Origin: 12-FULL-44-12b sp964348525
GTDB lineage: Bacteria; Patescibacteriota; Minisyncoccia; Phycocordibacterales; Zambryskibacteraceae
Length of the DNA stretch: 53,334 nucleotides
Reading direction: 5' to 3'
NCBI GenBank assembly: GCA_964348525.1
Contig: CAYGCY010000004.1
Location: forward strand, 1 to 53,334
The notes under the pieces were generated by a model that saw nothing but the letters and a program-made list of their open reading frames with translations, was not told where the DNA came from and did no database searches. Both the position numbers and the translations under genes were made by a program. Shown here piece after piece: positions 1-12,000 of the stretch (the first letter of the stretch is position 1; each line of letters starts with the position of its first letter).

Positions 1-3000
1 CAACTCTCCAAGCATTCACAGGAACTAATTATCTAGCTCTTGGCTCCACCACCCTTCAAAACTTCACCGCACAAAACTCAACAACCACTAACGCCACAAC
101 TACAAACCTATTTGTCTCAGGCCTAGCTTCTACCACTAACTTAAGGGCAAATATTGCAAATATAGGAAACTTAAACAGCACATTTGGGACACTCTCAAAT
201 CTCTTAGTAAATGGCTCCACCACGCTCCAATCATTCACAGGAACCAATTATCTAGCTCTTGGCTCCACCACTCTCCAGAATTTCACTGCTCAAAATTTTG
301 TAGCAAATAACTCAACTACAACTAATTCTACTTCAACCACTTTTGCAATTTCTGATATGACTCGTGGGTCAGTTTTGTTTGCAGGAACAGGCGGAGCGAT
401 AACGCAAAATAATAGTAATTTCTTTTGGGATAACACAAATTCAAGGCTTGGTTTGGGCACCACTACCCCAGAAGGCAGATTGGACATCCTCTCAACCAAT
501 ACTCCGGGAATTGGTGCTGAACCCACAGTAAAAGGAACACTAAGAATATTAGACGCAGGAGGGGACACATCTTCAGCTGGAGGATTGGAATTCAAATCAG
601 CAGCTACAGGCAATGGTTATGGCTGGAGACTCACTGCTCCAGACGAAGCGGGGGCACCAGGCTCACTGTATTTCCAAAAGAGAGCCAACTCAGCTTCTTG
701 GACAAATGCAGTTACATTTAGAGGAGATTCTGGAAATGTGGGGATAGGAACCACATCGCCTGTAAACAAACTAGATATTTTCTCTGCAAATGGAGATGCA
801 GGTCAAAGTTTTATTTCTTCATCAACCGCAGGGGCATATATGGCTTGGGCGATAGGAACAGACCTCTCTGATTCAGGTAAATTTAAAATTTCTTCTTCAA
901 CTGCACTTGGAACAAATGACAGGTTTGTTATTGATGGAAACGGGAATGTGGGGATTGGAACAGCAAGCCCAGGAAAGAGACTTGATGTCCAAGCGATTCA
1001 ATCAGAAATTAACATAGAATCTACAATAGGAACAAATAGGGCAAGTATTTTATTTGCTAATACTGGTGCTGGGGTTGGGTTGGTTGGTGTTGAAAACAGT
1101 GTTGGAGGAGATTTGTTGGGTGGTTCGACTGCCTATGCGGCAGTATTTGGCACATCGGGAGCACTTCCTGTTCAGTTTGGTACAAATAATGCTGTAAATA
1201 TGACAATTTTGAGTGGGGGAAATGTCGGTATTGGTACCACCTCACCGCAAGCAAAACTAGATGTGCGTGATGGACGACTATATTTCTCTAATAATAGCGT
1301 AGCTCATGGAGTAACAGCACAGCTTCCTACAGATGTTAGTGCAGCAACTGGTTATCTTTCAAGTACTGTTGGTGGTTCATATAACATTGGTATTTCTTCT
1401 GGTGATAATACTGCATATAGAATAGATGCTTTTGCCGGCACACCAACAACGGCCTCTACTTTTGTAATCAACGCTGGAAAGAAAAGTGGAACCAATGTTA
1501 CTACTCTTGCTTCTACTGAAATTGCTTTCGCTCTCAATAATCTTAACTCTAGTTCACCAATACTTTACGCTCTTGGTTCCGGCAATGTTGGAATTGGTTC
1601 AACCTCTCCTCTCACAAAACTCTCGGTTGCAGGCAATGCATACATAGGAGGATGGTTGGTAGCAACAGGCACAGCTCAAATTGATGGGGCAACTGTATTA
1701 AATTCAACGTTGTTTGTTAATTCTTCAACAACTCTCCAAAACCTCACATTCCAAAACGCTACAGGAACAAACGCAACGACAACTANNNNNNNNNNNNNNN
1801 NNNNNNNNNNNNNNNNNNNNNNNNNNNNNNNNNNNNNNNNNNNNNNNNNNNNNNNNNNNNNNNNNNNNNNNNNNNNNNNNNNNNNCGCTCACGAACCTTC
1901 TTACTAATGGCTCCACCACCCTCCAAAACTTCACATTCCAGAACGCAACAGGTACTCAAGCTACTACCACCAATCTCTTCTCTACCAATGGCACATTCAC
2001 AAATCTTTTCGCCAACACGCTTAATTTAGCCAACCTATTAGTAACTGGTTCTACCACTCTCCAAAACCTCACATTCCAAAACGCTACAGGAACAAACGCA
2101 ACGACAACTAATCTTTATGTTTCAGGTAGAGCCTCCACCACAGACTTAAGAGCAAACACAGGAAACATCGGAAGTTTAACAAGCGTGTTTGCTACGCTCA
2201 CGAACCTTCTTACTAATGGCTCCACCACCCTCCAAAACTTCACATTCCAAAACGCTACAGGAACAAACGCAACGACAACCAATCTTTATGTTTCAGGGTT
2301 AGCATCAACAACTAGTCTTCGCGCAAACACAGGATTGTTTGGGAATGTTGGGATTGGTTTATCAAATCCTACAACCAAACTTCACATCTCAGACATAACA
2401 GCTAATGCTCCACAAATCCTAGTTGAAAACACAAGTACTTATGGAATTCGTCTCGGATTAAATTCAAGCAATGTTGGTTTTATGGGTTCAGCAAATGCAA
2501 CGCCAGTACAAATTCAAACTAATAGTATTGCTCGAATGTATTTTGATACCGCAGGAAATGTTGGCATCGGAACATCTAGCCCGGCGGGTGGGCAGTTAGT
2601 TATATCTTCTTCAACAGGCCCCCAACTTGCACTTACAGATGCATCTTTAACTAATAATGTCTGGACCTTTAGAAATTTGGGAAATAATCTCTATATTTCA
2701 ACATCATCTCCAACATCATTCTCAACTTCAACTAATCCCGTTGTTTCTATAGATGGAATATTGGGTAATGTAAAAATTGGAACCACATCAGAATCTTATG
2801 CCTCTTCTTACACGTCTACATCCACAAAACTTCAGGTTGGTGGCGCTGGTAAATTTGGCTTTGGTTCATACGGAACAAGTAATCAAACTACAGTGACCGA
2901 TGCCAGCTTGATTATTCCAACGGGCGGTCAAATATATATGGAAAATGCTCAGGGCTTCTTAAGAACATTGATTAAATCAGATGGAAGTGGAAACGTAGAT

Positions 3001-6000
3001 ATTGGGCAATCAGGAACAGCGATTGTTCCCTCAATAAGTTTGAAGGCAGGGAATGCCGGGTATATTTCAATGATACCCGGAGGAGGCGAGGCAATGAGAA
3101 TTGTCAGTTCCGGTCTTGTTGGAATTGGTACAACCACACCAATTGCTAACGTAGATATTTTCAAAGCAAGCGGAGACGCATCTCAAGGATTTACCTCTTC
3201 CTCAACTGCGGGGGTACAGATGGCGTGGACAATCGGCACTGATATTTCTGATTCAGGAAAATTCAAAATATCTTCCTCAACACTTCTAGGCCTCAATGAT
3301 AGATTTGTAATTGATGGATCGGGGAATGTGGGAATAGGCACAGCGAGCCCAGGAGCAAAATTACAGGTATATGGAGATGGGGCAAGCAGTGCCGGGACTA
3401 TTTTAATCGACCAACCAACCTCACCAACCGGTTCAACTAGTGTGGGTCCTCACATATTCTTTAAATCTGCTGGGGTAAATAGAGGGTGGATAGGATTTTT
3501 TGATGCATCAGCTCACGGCAACGGCACAGAGATGAATTTGCGAGGTTATGCTGGCTTGAGATTGTCTGGTGCGTCAACTGGTGATCATTTATATGTAAAT
3601 ACTAGTGGTAACGTTGGTATTGGGACAACAACACCTACCACTCTTTTAAATGTCTACGGAGATGCCTCCTTTGGACAGGCTGCGAAATCTACTATCTTTA
3701 TCAGGGGCTCTGCTGGTACAGCTATTTCTTTCAATAGAAATCCAACGAGTGGAGCGATTACTAATACAGGTGCATATTCATATCAATTAAATCACACAGA
3801 AAGTACCACTAATACAAGTGATTATTTAGCATGGCAAATCTATGATACGGCCGGTAATTCTGTTGCAAACAATGCTTTTGTATTGAATGGTGTAGGAAAT
3901 GTTGGCATCGGCACCACCTCTCCTCTCACAAAACTCTCGGTTGCAGGCAATGCATATATAGGAGGATGGTTAATGGCAACAGGGACAGCTTCAATAGCCG
4001 GAAACACATATCTAGGCTCTGAACTTTTGGTAATGGGTTCAACAACACTTCAGAATTTCACTGGGACAAGTGGCACTACAACCAATTTCTTTGCCACCAA
4101 TCTTACTGCCACTAATCTTACGTTTACGAATGAGATTACCACAAACTCAACTTCTACAAATGCAACCACTACCAATCTCTATGTTTCCGGGTTGGCTTCA
4201 ACAACTAACCTAAGAGCAAATACTGCTTTGCTAGGAAATGTCGGTATAGGCACAACGACATCACTAACTGAAGCACTTACCGTAGATGGAAATATAAAAC
4301 TTAACAACAACACACTTTCTGCCCAAAGCATTACTCTCGATTCAGAAACAAGCATTGGTCTACGTGTTACTAATCCAAATGGGTATGTTTCTATTACTCC
4401 GCTCAACACTTCTGGCGCTCATATCTATACCAGTCTTCCAAGATTTTATTTCAATGTAGCCCCAACTTCTATTACTGGAGCATTTAGCGCATACAGCACG
4501 ACAGACCTCAGTCTCCAAACAGGAAGTGGTGCGTCTACTAGAATGACAATAAAAGCAGCTACTGGAAATGTGGGTATTGGTACCACCACCCCAGAAGGCA
4601 GATTGGACATCCTCTCAACTAACACTCCAGGAATTGGCGCCGAGCCCACAGTAAAAGGAACACTAAGAATATTAGATGCAGGAGGGGACACGGCTTCAGC
4701 TGGAGGATTGGAATTCAAATCAGCAGCTACAGGCAATGGTTATGGCTGGAGACTCACTGCTCCAGACGAAGTAGGAGCACCAGGCTCACTGTATTTCCAA
4801 AAGAGAGCCAATTCAGCTTCTTGGACAAATGCAGTTACATTTAGAGGAGATTCTGGGAATGTGGGGATAGGTACGACGAGCCCTTATGCAAGACTCTCTG
4901 TTTGGGGTTCTGATACATCCGCCACAACCCGTGCATTTGAAGTTGCAAATAACGCTTCTACCACAATGTTCTCTGTATTTAATAATGGTCTTGCCGCTGC
5001 CACCAATTTCTTAGTTAATGGGTCTTCAACACTTCAAGCATTTACAGGAACTAATTATCTAGCCCTTGGCTCCACAACTCTTCAATCATTTACCGGAACT
5101 AATGGAATTATTACTAACGCTACAACTACAAATGCCACCACAACTTACTTGTATGTTTCAGGATTAGCATCAACAACTGACATACATTCCAATACTGCAG
5201 ACATTGGCTCTCTAGTTGCAAGAAATTTCCTTGCAAATGGCTCCACAACTCTTCAAACATTTACAGCAACACAAGCAACAATTAATGCCACCAGCACAAT
5301 AAGTAATCTCACGAATTCCCAAGAGTATTCAATAGCTCTAACTCTTGGTACCGAAGAGTGGGTCAAACTCGCTACAATTCCTAACCATTCATACGCAACT
5401 TTTGTTGGAAATATTGGGTCTACAAACTCAGAAGAGACATTCAAAATAGACATTGGTACAACACACACTACATCGCTGGCATTAATAGATGTCGATCGCC
5501 AGACATATAACGCAAGGTTGAGCGAAGTTAAAGTTGAAGGTGCTGATGGGGGTACTAGAACTATCTATGTAAGGATACGAACCTCTGATTTTGCTCCAAC
5601 GATGACTTGGAGGGTGTTAAATGCAAAAGGTGCAATAACAGTGGTAAATGCAACTTCCACCACTCCTACAGGCGCAACTTTTGCAACACTGCCTGTTACA
5701 GTCAATACATCAAACAACACAACTAAAACCCCAATATTCTTTAAGGGAAATGCTGACGCTTACGCGACCTTCACTGCGTCGTCAACAGCGGGGGTATCTT
5801 TGGCGTGGTCTTTGGGGACCGACCTATCTGATTCAGGTAAGTTTAAAATATCTTCATCTACAGCATTAGGGTCATCGGACAGGTTTGTTATTGATGGAAA
5901 TGGGAATGTGGGTATAGGAACTACCACCCCACTCTCCAAACTGGCAGTCTCTGGAGGCGTCTCTATTGGCTCCAACTACAATATCGCAGCTCCCACAGAT

Positions 6001-9000
6001 GGGTTAATAGTAGAAGGTAGTGTTGGGATTGGGAGGTCGAGCGCAGGGGCTTCAAAATTACAAATTCTTGCAACTGGCAGTGGCTTTACTCAAGAAAAAA
6101 CAATAGGAGGGTATTTCTATTCTATGGGTTTTAATGCGAACAACCCTTATTTGACATACTACTCGAGCACTGGGATGACGATTGGTTACGGAGAGGCTAC
6201 AGGCGCAGCCCCAACAGTGAACACAATGACGCTATTGAATAATGGTAATGTCGGCATTGGTTCAACAACCCCACTCACAAAACTTTCTGTAGCTGGAAAT
6301 ACATATTTAGGTGGAAATGTAACAGCTACAGGCACAGCAACAGTTTATGGTTCTCTGATGGTTCTTTCATCAACCACTCTTCAAGTTGTTGGTGCAACTT
6401 ATGCATCAACAACGCAAATCCAATCCACGGGGCAAGCATATCTCGCTACATCTGGTGGAAATGTGGGTATTGGCACTGCGGCACCTGCATACAAATTGGA
6501 AGTAGTGGGGACTTTGGGACATGACAATATTCAAATTTCTAAAGAGACAGCCATAAACTCTGGCACATACGGCGTTACTTATAAAACTTTAATGTTGGGA
6601 GAAGAAGGGTCTCGTAGCATTTCATTAAACTATGATCCATCAACAAACACCTCAACCAATTTTAATGGTATTGATCAAATTTTTATTCAAGACAGCAAAG
6701 GAATTTTGGCTCCAAACACTGCAGACAATGCCTTTATTGGGGTATTGAGACCGATGAATGATAGGGTTTATTTTGGAGGAAGTTTGAGTTCTGGAGATTT
6801 GCTAGGAGATGGTATGACAATTCTGTCTAGTTCCGGCAATGTCGGGGTTGGCTCAACCTCTCCTCTCACAAAACTCTCGGTTGCAGGCAGTGCATATATA
6901 GGGGGGTGGTTGGTAGCCACAGGCACAGCGCAAATAGATGGAGCTACTGTATTAAATTCAACACTGTTTGTTAATTCTTCCACAACTCTTCAAAATTTTA
7001 CTGCACAGAACGCAACCACTACAAACGCAACGACAACCAAATTTGCGATTACGGGTCTTTCTTCTCAAATTCCTTACGCATCACCTAATGGGGCGATTGT
7101 CCCACTTACAATTGGTACCAACCTTACTCTTACAAACGGTACACTTTCTTCTGCTCCCACATTTACCTTCCCATTCACAACCCAAACTGATTGGGGGACA
7201 CACAACGCAACCTCAACCATCATAGGATTTAAGGCTGGTTTTTATTCTCTCGCATCTTCGACAATAGGAAACAGCACTACTGGTGGAGGACTCACAATTT
7301 TTGGTGGAGCTACCACTACAAATAATTTCTTAGTATTGGGTTCAACTACTCTTCAAAATCTTACAACCACCAACGCCACCACAACCAATCTTTATGTTTC
7401 AGGTCTCGCTTCCACCACAGATATTCATTCAAACCTAGCTAATATTGGCGCCCTTACAGTAGGTCCAATAACTTCCGGTTTGATAAATGGCCAAACAATT
7501 TCTTCAACAGCCTCATTCACAGGAACAGTAAATGCAGTTACAGGATATAAATTAAATGGCGCGGCTACTTCCGGCAACTATTTGAGGGGAGACGGAACCA
7601 ACTTTGTTTCAAGCGCAATTCAAGTCAGTGATGTTCCTACACTCAACCAGAGCACAACTGGTTCGGCAGGAACTTTATTGCGCGAAGATAATCGCACAAT
7701 CATACCAACCGAACTAACTTCCGCTTACTTAAAATTTGGCTTTACCAGTTTTGCCAATAATGATTCTTCACCTTACGCTGATTTTCTCCATATGAGGAGC
7801 TACACAGATGCTTCTGGCGGAAATGATAATTTGGTTATGTTCAACAAGAGCTCCATTGGTATGCGCATATACCAGCAGACTTGGGCAGCATCAACCTCTG
7901 CATACTCTTCTTACAAGGATGCAGTTCTAACAGATGTAGGAAGTGCCAATGTTACACTTCTTGGTTCAACAACTCTTCAAGCTATAACAAGGACAACAGA
8001 ACTCGCCCTAGGTTCCACCACCCTCCAATCATTCACAGGAACAAATGGCATCATTACTAACGCTACAACCACCAACGCTACAACAACAAATCTCTATGTT
8101 TCTGGGTTGGCCTCTTCTTCAGCGTTGAGGGCTAATACTGCGTTATTTGGTGGAAATGTTGGAATTGGGACAACCACTCCAACCGCGCTTCTTTCTGTGC
8201 AAGGTGCTACCGCAAATCAGCTTATGTTGAGTTATGATGCCACCAATTCCACAAGGATATTCACCAACTCTGGTGGCGCACTTGTACTAGACCCATCTGA
8301 TGCTGGTGAGACAATTTATTTTGGTGCAGCAGGTACGTACTATATGAAGGGTGGGTCTAGCGGTTCAAATCTTTATGCACTCACACTAAATCGTTCTGGT
8401 GGTAATCCTGCGGTAGCCGATATTTGGTCTGGCGGAAACGCTCTCGTTATTGGTGGAACATCAGCCGGCGCAGGAACTGTAACAATAAATACTTCCGGTG
8501 GCGCAGCCCCAACCGCCTATTTTACTAGCTCAAGTGTTGGTATTGGAACGACGACACCAACACGACAGCTTACCGTAGCTGGTGTTGGAACAGGGATACT
8601 TAGGATCGATGGTAGTTTTTCTGGCGCTCCAGCAAGAAGGTCTATGCTTGAGTTAAGTTCTGACGATGCTGGAAGAGCGCAGGGTGTAATTACTATTTCT
8701 GCAGGAACAGAGGGGTGGTTTTATGGGAAACCATATTCAGCGGATGCATTTACAATTGGCTACGGCTCGTCTCAAGCTGAATACCCGGCACAATCAAAAT
8801 TTTATATAACTAGTGCTGGAAACGTAGGGATAGGTTCATCTTCCCCGCTTACAAAACTCTCTGTAGCGGGAAGCGCATATATAGGAGGATGGTTGGTAGC
8901 CACAGGCACAGCACAAATTGATGGGGCAACTGTACTGAAGTCGACGCTGCTTGTTAATTCTTCAACAACCCTCCAATCATTCACAGGAACAAATGGAATT

Positions 9001-12000
9001 ATTACTAACGCTACAACCACCAACGCCACCACAACCAATTTCTATGTTTCTGGATTAGCATCAACTACCAATCTAAGAGCAAATGTCGCAAACATTGGGA
9101 ACCTTACTGTGACGACATGTAGCGGGTGTTCTGGTGGAACAATTGCTTGGCCTTTCACAAAACTATCAACTGGGGAGCAAGCAACATCAACTACACTTGC
9201 ATTTTTGAATGGATTTATTTCAACAGCTTCTTCAACAATTAATTCCAATCTAGCTATTACTGGAAGTCTTGGAGTTGGGACATCAACACCCAGTGGTTTT
9301 AAGGTTGATGTGGCTGGCAATGTGATACTTTCCGGTGATACTAGAAGTTTACAAATCGGACAGTCGGGTGGGCAAACCTTATATTTCCAAAATTCATCAA
9401 ACGGAATTTCATTTAATAACAATCAGTTCCAATTTTTAACTACTCAAACATCAGGTTTTAATTTTTCTGGAGGCAATGTCGGTATTGGAACCACCACTCC
9501 TTCTCGTGCACTAACAATATCTTCTTCAGCTGCACCACAACTTGCGCTTACTGACGCATCTCTTACATCAAACGCTTGGACAATGCGTTCCCTTGGCAAC
9601 TTCTTCTACTTGGCGACATCAAGCCCAACGTCATATGCAACTTCGACAGTGCCTTCTCTTACAATCACACCAAATAATATGGTGGGAATCGGTACATCTA
9701 CACCGGCTGCTGCAACACTTTCGGTGCAGGGAAGTATATATTCTTCTGGAAATGTAATGACATCTGGGCAACTCCTTGGCTCATTGCCTTTCAACTTCCT
9801 CACTACTCCTACAGCTTCGCCTTCTATAAATATGTCCACATACTCTACACTCTTAAACTGGGCGACAGGTTCTGGAGTGAGCGACTTGTTTAGATTGCAA
9901 ACAGATGCTTCTGCAAACGGCACAGGAAGTCTCCTTTTGGTACAAACAGGAGCGGGTGCCACCGTAAAACCATTAAATGTATATGCTGGTTCCGCGCAGG
10001 CGTTGACTATAGATACCTCGGGTAATACAGGTCTTGGTACCACATCTCCAGGTGCAAGGCTAGATGTTAACCAAATAAGCGGACAGCCAGGTGCATTCTT
10101 CGGAGACATTGCTGGCACTGGAACAGGGGGCACTATGCGATTTATTTCGGCACAAGGGCCAAATTCAACAGCAGACTATTATATACAGCTAAACAACAAC
10201 GCTCGTAGTGCTACTGGTGGGGTATTCCGCTTCACTGGGCGATTTGGTGCAAATGAGACTCTTTCTGTTGATGTGGCAAATCAAAGAGTAGGTATTGGTT
10301 CAAGTACCCCCGGAACAACACTCGCGGTTGTGGGTACTACAACGGGTTATGGATTTGTACCAAGCGCCAATTTGGCTTATGGTTTGGGTAGCACAGGACA
10401 AAGATTCAAAGATGTTTGGGTTGGTACTGCAAACATCGGTACATCCACTTGGTCAATTTCAAACGGCTCCGATGGCAGACTTACATTCAACAACGCAGCA
10501 AACTCTGCGGGTACTGAAACTGTCTCTCTCGCAACAAATGGAAATGTTGGAATAGGGGTTACAAATCCACAATTTACTTTGGAAATATCAGGAAGCACCA
10601 AAATTTCAGGGAATTTATCAAGTACATCTATTTCCATGTCTTCAATGAGCCCTTATTGGGCTACGTATAGTGCTGGAGGAGGAGCTGCTGGTAAAACACT
10701 TAAACTTAATGCATCTACTACTGTTATTTTTACTGGAGGAGCGATAAATATAAATAAGATAGGTAGCTATGGCACGGTGCAGGTTAGTTCTTATGCGATT
10801 AATGCAGGAATCGATGTAAATTTTTGGAGTGCTAGCCCGCCCTACGGAGATATGATCTTATTGGATTCTAGTAGATTAGTGTTTACTTATGCGTATTCAT
10901 CTTGGGGTACTAAGGCCGTGGTGTGTACGATTTCAGGAGATGCTGTTCAAAGTTGTGGATCTCCAGTAACTGTCAAATCTGGGACAAGCCAGCCATGGCA
11001 CAGCAAGCTAATTAACGTTGGTGATGGTACAAATTTCATTGTAGCTTACACGGATACAACCTCTGGAAGTGGTGTATTTGCGAGAGTCGGGGTAACTTCT
11101 GGCACTACTATTTCTTCTTTTGGCACAGAAGCCAGTTTCTCTGATGGAGGATGGAACACTACATATCCTACAATTTCAATGTTTGTTGCTACCACAACAA
11201 GATTTGTTCTTGGGTGGTACAACGCCACCCTAACTTCAGGGAGGTATGTAGTGGGCAATACAAGTGGCACCACAATAACATTTGGACAAAGAGAAAATGG
11301 AGTTATGACCCACTCTTCCCCATCAGCAGGAGATGCTTTAATGCCCCTGTCTGATTCAAATATGTTGGTTTTTGCGCCAATAACCGGTGGTACTGTGCTT
11401 CATCAAATATCTGTTACGGGCACATCAACGATCGCTACTTCTACTCTTGCTGCATTATCCAATAGTGCGACAACTCCTTATGTTGATCTTTTAGATTATC
11501 AAACAGTCGTTGTTGGTTACGGTACTAATTTTAGGATACTAAACATTTCTTCTTCCACAGTAACAAATATAGGATCACCTCAAAGCACGCCATCTGTTTC
11601 TCACCAATATATTGTTGGTATTTCAACTACCTCATTTATTTCAAATCTTCGTATTCTTAAAACAAGAGATATGTCTTTAACACACGGCATTGATAGCTTT
11701 GACACAAGTCAAGCACTTGCCATCACCACGTCAAATCCGACAACAATGCGAACGATTAAACTTAGTGATTCAAAATTTGTTCATGTAATTGATGTGGGTT
11801 CCCAGATACAAATGAAAGCTGGGACTTATACTTCTACTGGGATTGAGAGGGTTGGTGCCCTACAAACCATTTCAACGACTACGAATTATTTGTCTGCAGC
11901 GGCCTTAAGTGATAGTGCGTTTATTATTACTAATTCTTCTAATACTGGAGGAGCTAGTAGTGGAGGACACGTCGATGCGTGGATATGTTCTGTTGACACT

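Noticed and set aside
1786..1907. True frameshift or pseudogene in the giant gene
   Set aside because: The shift is exactly explained by the 100-N filler; flanking repeats predict a multiple-of-three gap.
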